From positions 2,604,001-2,668,000 of the forward strand of contig NZ_CP083560.1 in NCBI RefSeq assembly GCF_025143825.1: a stretch of 64,000 nt of DNA. The letters are read 5' to 3'. A program made the position numbers and the translations under genes. This DNA comes from Sulfitobacter sp. S223. GTDB lineage: Bacteria > Pseudomonadota > Alphaproteobacteria > Rhodobacterales > Rhodobacteraceae. The notes beneath the pieces were generated by a model. The model worked only from the letters and a program-made list of their open reading frames with translations. It had not been told where the DNA came from and did no database searches. Positions 55,756 through 64,000 of this stretch are shown piece after piece. Each line of letters starts with the position of its first letter. Within the stretch, counting starts at the first letter, position 1.

Positions 55756-55886
55756 TCTTCGTTCTCCATCCAATTCTTTACCAACTGCATAGAAACTGCG
55801 TTCCACGATAGCAAAGTCTATCTGAAAAAGAATGCGGGGATTCTTTTCACCCACTCTGCGTTTCGCTGCCAAAAGTTTCCTTTAGA

Positions 55887-56342
55887 TCAAAGAGGACCGG
55901 CTAGTCGTTCCTCGCTCAGCAAGACATTCGCCTCAACCTCCCCTGCCCCAGGCAGTGTCATAATCCGCCGCCGCAGGACCCGTTCAAAATCCGGCAAATC
56001 GCGCGCGACAACCCTTAGGCGGTAGTCATACAGTCCCAGCACATGCTCCACAGTCTGAACTTCGGGGATCGCAGTGACCGCGCGTTCGAAATCATCAAGA
56101 CTCACCCGACCGCGCAGGGCCAGCTTGACCCCGAGAAACACCGTTACACCAAATCCGAGCTTTTCTGCATCCAGACGCAACTGGCGGCTCCGGATGACTC
56201 CCGCCTCCTCCAGCCCCTTGATCCGCCGCCAAGTGGCCGGCTGGCTAAGCCCCAGCCGACGCCCCAAAACGCCGGTGCTTTGCCCCGCGTCCCGCGCAAG
56301 CGTCTTCAGCAACCGCCTATCAGTCTCGTCCAGCTCAATCAT
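55887..56342 (-). CDS. Lrp/AsnC-family regulator (downstream copy)
   Basis: A 151-residue Lrp/AsnC protein. The N-terminal helix-turn-helix is LDETDRRLLKTLARDAGQSTGVLGRRLGLSQPATWRRIKGLEEAGVI. The C-terminal RAM domain shows FLGVKLALRGRVSLDDFERAV and VLGLYDYRLRVVARDLPDFERVLRR. It overlaps the upstream Lrp gene by four bases. The two paralogues differ clearly in sequence, so they may form hetero-oligomers. Confidence 0.93.
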   Translation of the reverse strand: MIELDETDRRLLKTLARDAGQSTGVLGRRLGLSQPATWRRIKGLEEAGVIRSRQLRLDAEKLGFGVTVFLGVKLALRGRVSLDDFERAVTAIPEVQTVEHVLGLYDYRLRVVARDLPDFERVLRRRIMTLPGAGEVEANVLLSEERLAGPL

Positions 56343-56794
56343 AGCGGCAGACCCTCGCTTGCTTTGATGCGTGCGACATGCATGAGCGCTTCGATCTCTG
56401 ATATATGCGGCAGTGTGAGGATGGAGGCGCGGTAGATCTGCTGATAATGCGCCATGTCCCGCGCAATGATCGACAGGCGGACATCCACACGTCCCAGAAA
56501 TGTCTGCAATTCGATCACCTCGGGCACTTTGCGGGCTTCGGCCATGAAGGCGTCAAAAGCGTTGCCTTGGGTCTTGTCCAACGTAATCCTGAGCGACACC
56601 TCGACAGCATACCCAAGCGCGGCCCAGTCGATCACGGCGCTGACACCCTGCACGATCCCCAGCTCTTGCATCCTTGCGATACGGCGTACGGCACGCCCCG
56701 TCGTCATACCTGCGCGCTCAGCCAGCTCTCCCTGGCTTAGGCTCGGCTCTGCCTGCCAGTACCGCAACAGTCTTCGATCCGCATCATCAAGCAT
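56339..56794 (-). CDS. Lrp/AsnC-family regulator (upstream copy)
   Basis: A 151-residue Lrp/AsnC protein: HTH LDDADRRLLRYWQAEPSLSQGELAERAGMTTGRAVRRIARMQELGIV, RAM domain EVSLRITLDKTQGNAFDAFMAEARKVPEVIELQTFLGRVDVRLSIIARDMAHYQ. It is divergent from ilvC with a 130-base gap between the two starts, so it may control ilvC and itself. Operator not identified. Confidence 0.93.
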   Translation of the reverse strand: MLDDADRRLLRYWQAEPSLSQGELAERAGMTTGRAVRRIARMQELGIVQGVSAVIDWAALGYAVEVSLRITLDKTQGNAFDAFMAEARKVPEVIELQTFLGRVDVRLSIIARDMAHYQQIYRASILTLPHISEIEALMHVARIKASEGLPL

Positions 56795-56849
56795 GAATTA
56801 TCCACCTATCGACAAATCGACGCATTAATTTCTTTAAATACGGCTGTAA

Positions 56850-57947
<1,098 letters not shown>

Positions 57948-57969
57948 TCGATTTAGTATATCAAAAACC

Positions 57970-57998
57970 AAGGCCCGGGATAACGCTCGGGCCTTTTT
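57970..57998 (+). terminator. Intrinsic terminator of ilvC
   Basis: AAGGCCCG and CGGGCCTT form an 8-pair stem around a 10-base loop, followed by TTTTT, starting 22 bases after the ilvC stop. Confidence 0.92.
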
Positions 57999-58028
57999 AT
58001 ATTGTGCATCGCTGACTTTACCGGATGC

Positions 58029-58172
58029 TCAACAGTCTTTCGAGCCTGTCTGCTGACGTGCAGACTGATCTCTTAGCCGTTTATCCACATCACGTTTACT
58101 GAAGATTGCGAAAGCCAATGCAGCGACAAACGCGACAATGGCCAAAGCGGCTGTGGGGGATGTCCAATCCAT
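58029..58172 (-). CDS. 47-residue single-helix membrane peptide
   Basis: A short gene on the minus strand between ilvC and the DMT exporter. The product begins MDWTSPTAALAIVAFVAALA with the helix continuing FAIF, then a basic and polar tail (SKRDVDKRLRDQSARQQTGSKDC). GAGAGG stands ten bases upstream of the ATG at 58172. It looks like a bitopic small membrane protein of unknown function. Support comes from the ribosome-binding site and the helix-plus-charged-tail design, not from a recognised family. Confidence 0.55.
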   Translation of the reverse strand: MDWTSPTAALAIVAFVAALAFAIFSKRDVDKRLRDQSARQQTGSKDC

Positions 58173-58317
58173 TCATTCGTTCCTCTCAACTTTGGTTAAA
58201 ATTCACGCTTCACGTTTAGCCATGGGTTAGAACGCACCAGATCGGTATTTGTTCCCATTTATTTTGTGACGTGTGACAGCCCTTGCCCCCCTTGCCGCTT
58301 TACCCCTATCTGGACCG

Positions 58318-59238
58318 ATGAACACATCCCCCCAAATTACTCCGCTCAGCTGGCTCATGATTGCGATCCTTGGCCTTACATGGGGCGGCACCTTCATGGT
58401 GACAGAAATCGCGTTGGCCGGTGGCATGCCGCCGTTCTGGCTGGCAGCCTCTCGTATCGGGTTTGCTGCGTTATTGATGAGCACAATCTGGGTCTTTATG
58501 GGCCGGCCTCTCTTTAAAGAGAAAACAGCCACAGCCGATAAATGTAATTTGCTGGTCATCGGCGGTCTTAGTTCTGCTGTCCCCTTTTCGCTGCTGGCGT
58601 GGGGGCAGCAATATGTGACGTCGGGATTTGCGGGCGTGTCGATGGCGGCTGTCGCCCTCATTGTCCTGCCGTTAGCCCACTTCACAGTGCCGGGCGAACA
58701 AATGACACCGCGCAAGACCGTAGGTTTCCTCATCGGGTTTGTCGGCGTTGTAATCCTGATCGGCGCGCAGGCCTTTCAAACCACTGGCGCTAGCTTTGAA
58801 ACAGCCGGCCGTATTGCCTGTGTGCTGGCGGCAAGCTGCTATGCGGTCGGGTCAATTCTGTTGCGCCGCTTACCCGCCGCACATCCCATCGGTCTGGCCA
58901 CAGTGTTGTTGATTGTCGGCGCAGGCCTGACGATTCCCATCGCCTTCATAATAGAAGGCCCCCCGCCCGTTCCATCGCCACATATTCTGGGTGTTCTGGT
59001 CTTTCTCGGGCTTGTGCCAACTGCGGGCGCAAACTTCCTGCGGGTGCTTGTAGTTCGCAGCGCGGGGCCTGTATTCATGTCACTGGTCAACTATCAGGTA
59101 CCGGCTTGGTCTGTGATTTTGGGCGCAATTTTCCTCGGAGAGGCCCTGCCCAACTCTTTGCTTTTAGCAATGACGCTGATCCTGATCGGTGTAGGCCTAA
59201 GCCAGTACGGCGCCTTGCGACGGCTCTTCAAACGCTAG
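58318..59238 (+). CDS. DMT-superfamily transporter (EamA type)
   Basis: A 306-residue ten-helix permease with two EamA repeats. The first begins LMIAILGLTWGGTFMVTEIALAGGMPPFWLAASRIGFAALL. The second starts near residue 160 (GRIACVLAASCYAVGSILLRR) and ends VNYQVPAWSVILGAIFLGEALPNSLLLAMTLILIGVGLSQYG. Members export amino acids or other metabolites; the substrate is unknown. The ATG at 58318 is used; a GTG at 58273 would add 15 residues. Confidence 0.9.
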   Translation: MNTSPQITPLSWLMIAILGLTWGGTFMVTEIALAGGMPPFWLAASRIGFAALLMSTIWVFMGRPLFKEKTATADKCNLLVIGGLSSAVPFSLLAWGQQYVTSGFAGVSMAAVALIVLPLAHFTVPGEQMTPRKTVGFLIGFVGVVILIGAQAFQTTGASFETAGRIACVLAASCYAVGSILLRRLPAAHPIGLATVLLIVGAGLTIPIAFIIEGPPPVPSPHILGVLVFLGLVPTAGANFLRVLVVRSAGPVFMSLVNYQVPAWSVILGAIFLGEALPNSLLLAMTLILIGVGLSQYGALRRLFKR

Positions 59239-59301
59239 CGGCGCGTCCTTTGAGCCAAACAATACCGGTCTTACTAGCAAATCAGATACGAAAGTAAGGG
59301 G

Positions 59302-60651
59302 TCAGGTTTTGACAGCGTCTTCCACGGCCGCGACAACACTGCTCACTGCACGCTGCATCAGGCCTGCATCTTCATGCTCTGCCATGACCCGCACCAAAGG
59401 CTCTGTTCCGGATTTGCGGATTAACAAGCGTCCGCCGCCCGCCAGATCGCTCTCGGCCTGCGCGATCGCGGCTTGCACTTGCGCATCCTCCAGCGGCGTT
59501 TGCCCTGCGGCAAAGCGGACATTCTCCAGTAACTGTGGCACCGCCTCGAACTGGTGCATCAGCTCGGAGGCAGGTCTGCCTGCGCGGATCATCTCTGCCA
59601 GAAACTGCATCCCTGCCATCAACCCGTCGCCTGTGGTGGCGTAATCCGTCATCACGATATGGCCTGACTGCTCTCCGCCCAGATTGAACCCGCCCTGACG
59701 CATGCGTTCAACGACATATCGGTCCCCGACATTTGTGCGCTCCAACCGAACGCCACGCTCCGCCAGAAAATGCTCTAGCCCGAGATTACTCATCACTGTC
59801 GCAACCAGCGCGTCGCCCTTGAGCCGTTCATCGGCCTTCCAACGGGCTGCCATCAGCGCCATGAACTGGTCCCCGTCCCCGATTTTACCGTTCTCATCCA
59901 GCAAAATCACACGATCCGCATCGCCATCCAGACAAATACCCACATCTGCCCCATGCGCGACCACCGTCTCAGCCGCTGCCTGCGGCTGGGTAGAGCCACA
60001 CCCGTCATTGATGTTATGCCCGTTGGGTGACACACCCACGGGGATCACTGTTGCGCCCAATTCCCAAAGGGTCATTGGGGCCACATGGTGCGCGGCACCG
60101 TTGGCGCAATCAATCACCACTTTCAGCCCGTCCAGACGCATCTGGCGCGGAAAGCTTGACTTGACCCGTTCGATATAGCGAAAGCGGCTGTCGTCGATCC
60201 GTTTGGCGCGGCCGATCTCCGGTGCGGCTGTCGGCTCCACTCCGGCGGCGACCAGCGCTTCGATTTCCGCCTCCACCTGATCGGACAACTTGAAACCGTC
60301 CGGCCCGAAAAACTTGATCCCGTTGTCCTGCGCGGGATTATGACTGGCAGAAATCATCACCCCCAGATCGGCACGCATGGAACGGGTGAGAAGCCCGACA
60401 GCCGGCGTTGGCACAGGCCCCAACAGCAGCACATTCATACCCGTTGAGGTCAAACCCGCCGTCAGGGCATTTTCGAACATATAGCCGGACAGCCGCGTGT
60501 CCTTGCCGATCACAACACGGTGCGCAGCGGATTCACCTTCGCGGCGGAAATACCGGCCGACAGCAGCCCCAATGCGCAGCGCCATTTCTGCGGTCATCGG
60601 GTGGATATTCGCACGTCCTCGCACACCATCGGTTCCGAAAAGCTTTGTCAT
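59302..60651 (-). CDS. glmM: Phosphoglucosamine mutase
   Basis: Converts glucosamine-6-phosphate to glucosamine-1-phosphate for peptidoglycan and LPS precursors. At 449 residues it matches the family. Motifs are [15 protein letters not shown], the phosphoserine loop [20 protein letters not shown], the metal loop [19 protein letters not shown] and the phosphate-binding [22 protein letters not shown] precedes the ATG at 60651. One base separates it from folP; the folB-folP-glmM order is common in proteobacteria. Confidence 0.97.
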   Translation of the reverse strand: MTKLFGTDGVRGRANIHPMTAEMALRIGAAVGRYFRREGESAAHRVVIGKDTRLSGYMFENALTAGLTSTGMNVLLLGPVPTPAVGLLTRSMRADLGVMISASHNPAQDNGIKFFGPDGFKLSDQVEAEIEALVAAGVEPTAAPEIGRAKRIDDSRFRYIERVKSSFPRQMRLDGLKVVIDCANGAAHHVAPMTLWELGATVIPVGVSPNGHNINDGCGSTQPQAAAETVVAHGADVGICLDGDADRVILLDENGKIGDGDQFMALMAARWKADERLKGDALVATVMSNLGLEHFLAERGVRLERTNVGDRYVVERMRQGGFNLGGEQSGHIVMTDYATTGDGLMAGMQFLAEMIRAGRPASELMHQFEAVPQLLENVRFAAGQTPLEDAQVQAAIAQAESDLAGGGRLLIRKSGTEPLVRVMAEHEDAGLMQRAVSSVVAAVEDAVKT

Positions 60652-60652
60652 A

Positions 60653-61654
60653 TCATTCTCCTCCGGTGCACGCTCGCCAAAGGGCAAGCGCCTGTGCTGT
60701 CTCTGACACATCGTGAACCCGCGCAATTTGCACGCCCTGCGCAAAAGCTGCAAGAGCCACGGCGATTGATCCAGACGCCCGGTCGCGCGCTTGCGGTGCA
60801 TTGCCGATGGTGCCGATGAAGCGTTTGCGCGACGCGCCCAACAACACCGGCACACCCAGACTGTGAAACAGGCTTAACCGAGCCAACAGGGCCAGATTGT
60901 GATCTTGGGTCTTTCCGAAGCCGATACCGGGGTCGACGATCATATGATCGCGCGCGATGCCTTGGCTCTCAAGCGCGGTGATCCGCTTTTCGAGAAAATC
61001 ATATACGTCCAGCAATACGTCATCATAGCGCGGGTCGTTTTGCATTGTGGCGGGATCATCCGGCCCGTGCATGACACATACCGGCACACCAGCCTGCGCG
61101 GCCACACCAGCAAGGTCAGGGTCATAGGTAAAGCCGGACACATCATTCACCAGATCAGCGCCCGCATCAATTGCCGCAGCGGCCACAGATGCTTTACGAG
61201 TATCAACCGAGATGACACCGCCAAACCCAGCAGCCCGCACACCAGCAATAACTGGAACGATGCGCGCTATCTCTTCGTCATGCGCCACCGTCAGCGCACC
61301 CGGGCGCGTACTTTCGCCACCGATATCAAGGATTGTCGCACCAGCCTGCGCCATCGCAAGGCCACCAGCAACCGCATCCTCCGCTGCCGCGTGCAGCCCC
61401 CCGTCAGAAAAACTGTCGGGCGTTGCATTCACAATGCCCATGATGCGAGGCAGCTGGAAATTTTGCGGACGCGGCGCAACAAGAACATCTGCTGCGCTGC
61501 CCGGCAGATCTTTTGCCGGAATGACAAACGGAGCCTGCCCGCGCTGCAATACCTCAACATCAGCGAACCATCCCCATCCGCCCGCAAGGGTCAGGGCACC
61601 CTCGGGGCGCGTGATGTCACAGCTTACAATCGGTCGAAAATAGGTTTTTGTCAT
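60653..61654 (-). CDS. folP: Dihydropteroate synthase
   Basis: Joins the pterin diphosphate with p-aminobenzoate in folate synthesis; the sulfonamide target. The 333-residue product carries [77 protein letters not shown] and the [10 protein letters not shown] loop. It is longer than the average FolP (about 280), with an extra N-terminal segment of around 70 residues ([30 protein letters not shown]), which I cannot assign. The start at 61654 was chosen for its position just after folB. Confidence 0.95.
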   Translation of the reverse strand: MTKTYFRPIVSCDITRPEGALTLAGGWGWFADVEVLQRGQAPFVIPAKDLPGSAADVLVAPRPQNFQLPRIMGIVNATPDSFSDGGLHAAAEDAVAGGLAMAQAGATILDIGGESTRPGALTVAHDEEIARIVPVIAGVRAAGFGGVISVDTRKASVAAAAIDAGADLVNDVSGFTYDPDLAGVAAQAGVPVCVMHGPDDPATMQNDPRYDDVLLDVYDFLEKRITALESQGIARDHMIVDPGIGFGKTQDHNLALLARLSLFHSLGVPVLLGASRKRFIGTIGNAPQARDRASGSIAVALAAFAQGVQIARVHDVSETAQALALWRACTGGE

Positions 61655-61656
61655 GG

Positions 61657-62580
61657 TCAGAGCGTCGCGGAATCCAATGACACAGCACGCAATGGGACGC
61701 ATGCCTCTTGCGGGACATCAGCGCCGATTACAATCATTTCGCGCGCCTCGAACGTCGCTGCGAACCAAGCCGCAAGCGCTACGGCATCGCGCGGCTGCGC
61801 CGAAGGCGTATCCACACTGTCGAGCACAATTTTGGACGGTGCCCAGACGCAGGTTTGTCCATTTTTCATTGCCCAGTCGAGCTCGGTCCGGGTCTCAACG
61901 ACCACACAGCGGTCATCGCGTGCGGCCAGCACCCATGCATTCTGTTCGATCGCCAGCAGATCAATCCGGCGTTGCGCCATCTTATGATCAACCTGTGGCG
62001 CGGGTACATCTGACGCACCGACACATAGAACCAAAGGGCGCCCCTGTGCGTGCAACTGATCAAGCCAGCCCTTCAGGTGAGCCGAAGCAATCGCTGCATT
62101 GCCGAGAAAGACCAATTCAGGATGAGGTGCTTCGCCGGGTGCCACTTCTGCGGGCGGGGCGCCGTCACGGGCGCGCACAATCTCGACCCCCAATGCACCT
62201 GGCCCGCGGTCCAGCTTTTCGATACGGACAAAGACGCGCATCGCTTGCGGCTCCAGCAGAATCCGCTCTGCCACACGCTCCGCCAATGTCTCTAACAAAG
62301 CCAGACGTTCAACCGCGAGCTCGGCTTGAATGGCCTCTGTCACACGATCGTAAGAAAGGATTCGATCCACATCATCATCAATCGGCCCACTAAGAGGCTG
62401 CACTTCGACGACGATGTTGAAACAGATGCGTTGCCGCACCCCCCGCTCGGCCTGAAAGGCGCCGATTTCGACTTCCACGGTATGATCGCGGACCGAAATA
62501 CGGTCCAGCGCATCGGTCGTTGAAGTTGCTGCCGCCCGTTCGGATGGATGGGCGAAGGCAAGGCGGGTTTCGGATGACAT
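61657..62580 (-). CDS. folB: Dihydroneopterin aldolase FolB with a long C-terminal extension
   Basis: A 307-residue protein. Residues about 28-140 match the FolB fold (ISVRDHTVEVEIGAFQAERGVRQRICFNIVVEV, YDRVTEAIQAELAVERLALLETLAERVAERIL, VRIEKLDRGPGALGVEI). FolB is normally about 120 residues, and here 165 more follow (LVLCVGASDVPAPQ, LDWAMKNGQTCVWAPSKIVLDS, AVALAAWFAATFEAREMIVIGADV). The end is faintly like amino-acid-kinase folds, but that is a guess. The ATG at 62580 is chosen over ones further upstream. Three-gene operon with folP and glmM. Confidence 0.87.
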   Translation of the reverse strand: MSSETRLAFAHPSERAAATSTTDALDRISVRDHTVEVEIGAFQAERGVRQRICFNIVVEVQPLSGPIDDDVDRILSYDRVTEAIQAELAVERLALLETLAERVAERILLEPQAMRVFVRIEKLDRGPGALGVEIVRARDGAPPAEVAPGEAPHPELVFLGNAAIASAHLKGWLDQLHAQGRPLVLCVGASDVPAPQVDHKMAQRRIDLLAIEQNAWVLAARDDRCVVVETRTELDWAMKNGQTCVWAPSKIVLDSVDTPSAQPRDAVALAAWFAATFEAREMIVIGADVPQEACVPLRAVSLDSATL

Positions 62581-62673
62581 GGGCGCGCTCCCGTCTGGTC
62601 TGCTACTGGCGCGTTTATACTGCAGTTTCCCCGCCGTCGAGGGCTGCATGCGCCCCACCATCACTGCTTTGCG

Positions 62674-63348
62674 TCAGTTGCTGGCTGTCCGAACACCGCG
62701 GCTGTAGAACAGGTGCACGCCAAATCGTGCGGTGTTGGTGAACTTACGGGCCCAGCTGGGGCGAACAGCCGTGGTGTGATAGAAGGTGGCGCCATTGGTG
62801 ATATCGGGCGATCTGCCATCTATCGTGGCACGCGCAACTTTGGCTACGCGGGCATAGGCTGCATGCTCGGCAATCACTTCGGCACGCCCATCACAAGTAT
62901 AGCTGAACTGGCACTGGTGCTTTTTGCCAGTGCCTTGATTGATGACGGCGCAGTAAGAATTCGGGAACCGAGCGGATTTGACCCGATTGCGGATCACTTC
63001 GGCTACGGCAAACTGACCTTTGACAGTTTCTCCACGCGCTTCGAAATACAGCGCTTCGGCGAGGCAATTGAACTCGGACGATCCGGTGGCCTTCGGTTGG
63101 CTTGCAAGCCACGCGCGGGAAAAGACAACATCCGGCACTGTACCTTTTTTGGCGGAGACAGGTGTCAGCACCGCCTCTGGCGAGGCAAGGCTGGCCATCC
63201 GTTCAACATCAACAGAAGCCAGACCGCGGGCTTCGATTCTGGCAAGATTCTGGGCCGCGCTGTTCGCCATGGCCCCGACAGGCACGACAGCAATCAGACA
63301 AGCAGCAAGGGCGAATTTCGTTGATCGTAGATTTTTCACTGACCACAT
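62674..63348 (-). CDS. Cell-wall hydrolase (SleB-like)
   Basis: A 224-residue exported protein with a signal peptide (LRSTKFALAACLIAVVPVGA, cleavage near MANS) and a C-terminal SleB-type hydrolase domain. The catalytic glutamate is in CLAEALYFEARGETVKGQFAVAEVIRNRV. CQFSYTCDGR and NGATFYHTTAVRPSW are family-typical. It probably cleaves peptidoglycan glycan strands in the periplasm. The start at 63348 has GGAGAAAG upstream. It is separated from folB by 93 bases. Confidence 0.9.
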   Translation of the reverse strand: MWSVKNLRSTKFALAACLIAVVPVGAMANSAAQNLARIEARGLASVDVERMASLASPEAVLTPVSAKKGTVPDVVFSRAWLASQPKATGSSEFNCLAEALYFEARGETVKGQFAVAEVIRNRVKSARFPNSYCAVINQGTGKKHQCQFSYTCDGRAEVIAEHAAYARVAKVARATIDGRSPDITNGATFYHTTAVRPSWARKFTNTARFGVHLFYSRGVRTASN

Positions 63349-63480
63349 GGTCACTTTCTCCGGCATCGTTATTCCAATGCCGCGCCTAGCCTGATTGCAC
63401 TAATGCAACAAGCCGCGCCTCCCCGTTTGGGCAAGCTATTGCCTAATGGTTCCGCATCCTGTGGCTAACTGACGGGAATC

Positions 63481-64000
63481 TCACTGTATCTTGTCGGCGA
63501 TTGCCAGCTGAGCCGCAGCGAGCCGTGCAACCGGAACGCGAAACGGAGAGCAAGAAACGTAATGGAAGCCCGCCGCACGGCAAAATGCTATCGATTCGGG
63601 GTTGCCGCCATGCTCTCCACAAACCGAAAGCGTGATATCCGGCTGGGCCATGCGGCCACGTTGTGCGCCGAGGGTCAGCAATTCTCCGACGCCGTCGTGA
63701 TCCAATGTGTGGAAGGGGTCTTCGTCAAAAACGCCTTGTTGTACATAATCGGACATAAAGCGTCCCGCGTCATCGCGCGACAGACCATAAGTCATCTGTG
63801 TCAGATCGTTCGTGCCGAAGCTGAGGAAGGAACAATAGGGTGCAATCTCGCCCGCGCGCAAGGCCGCGCGCGGAGTCTCGACCATCACGCCAAGCCGGTA
63901 GGCAAAATCCACGCCACGCTCCTGGCGCACGGCATGGGCAACCGCATCGATGGCCGTTTTGACCAGTTCAACCTCGCGGCGCGCAGAAACAAGCGGGATC
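63481..64000 (-). CDS. ppdK: Pyruvate, phosphate dikinase (C-terminal part; 5' end outside window)
   Basis: The last 172 residues of the PEP-binding TIM-barrel domain. Visible blocks are FAYRLGVMVETPRAALRAGEIA, SFLSFGTNDLTQMTYGLSRDDAG and the catalytic-cysteine region TLSVCGEHGGNPESIAFCRAAGFHYVSCSPFRVPVARLAAAQ. This set fits PPDK, which interconverts pyruvate and PEP, more than PEP synthase or enzyme I. The reading frame is open to the right edge; the first full codon begins at 63999. The stop is followed by about 130 bases to the hydrolase gene. Confidence 0.93.
   Translation of the reverse strand, partial: IPLVSARREVELVKTAIDAVAHAVRQERGVDFAYRLGVMVETPRAALRAGEIAPYCSFLSFGTNDLTQMTYGLSRDDAGRFMSDYVQQGVFDEDPFHTLDHDGVGELLTLGAQRGRMAQPDITLSVCGEHGGNPESIAFCRAAGFHYVSCSPFRVPVARLAAAQLAIADKIQ

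Overview
The window reads as chromosomal DNA of an alphaproteobacterium of the Rhodobacterales, most likely the marine Roseobacter group (Sulfitobacter-like). This is an inference from gene content and protein style: a urease operon in the order ureD-A-(small)-B-(small)-C-E-F, a C4-pathway 5-aminolevulinate synthase (HemA), ctaD followed by a DUF2244 gene, TRAP and TTT transporters, a TamA/TamB pair, class I IlvC, and moderately high GC with short gaps and many ATGA-type overlaps. I see no rRNA, insertion sequence, prophage or CRISPR array. The only tRNA is tRNA-Leu(GAG). The window cuts ureF at its left edge and ppdK at its right edge.

Layout. 1-5077 (minus): urease structural and accessory genes. 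The beta subunit is fused to a secreted LprI-like domain, and two small uncharacterised genes are interleaved. 5181-8956 (minus): an SbcC/SbcD-like ATPase and nuclease pair. 9077-10216: AI-2E family permease. 10261-13416 (minus): a TRAP dicarboxylate-type transporter. 13697-16369: acs and a flavin reductase. 16363-22328 (minus): tamB and tamA. 22704-25827: a flavin monooxygenase, tRNA-Leu, a DsbA/FrnE-like protein and lipB. 25832-27530 (minus): a PAS histidine kinase and a receiver-only response regulator. 27827-33980: ctaD, DUF2244, yqeY-like (minus), carA, and a GspE-N/glycosyltransferase fusion. 33977-40440: a GntR regulator, a HAD phosphatase, a UbiH-family hydroxylase, ispG, a RodZ-like protein and hemA. 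40752-42627: an M20 peptidase and a DUF1330 protein.

42887-54238 is the most distinctive accessory block. It holds a TcuA-like flavin dehydrogenase, a GntR regulator with a perfect palindromic operator candidate, an AbrB-family permease, a solute-binding-type protein without a signal peptide, a D-2-hydroxyacid dehydrogenase, a PrpF-family isomerase, a tripartite tricarboxylate transporter (TctC plus a TctA-TctB fusion) and the two-component system TctD/TctE. Together they look like uptake and oxidation of a tricarballylate- or aconitate-type tricarboxylate; the substrate is inferred.

54631-64000 returns to housekeeping: a class V aminotransferase, two stacked Lrp/AsnC regulators, ilvC, a 47-residue membrane peptide, a DMT exporter, glmM-folP-folB, a SleB-type cell-wall hydrolase and the end of ppdK. 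Recurring themes are terminator-like hairpins between a binding-protein gene and its permease genes (TRAP and TTT), tail-to-tail genes that share stop-codon bases, and domain fusions (UreB-LprI, TctA-TctB, FolB-extension, GspE-N-GT2).
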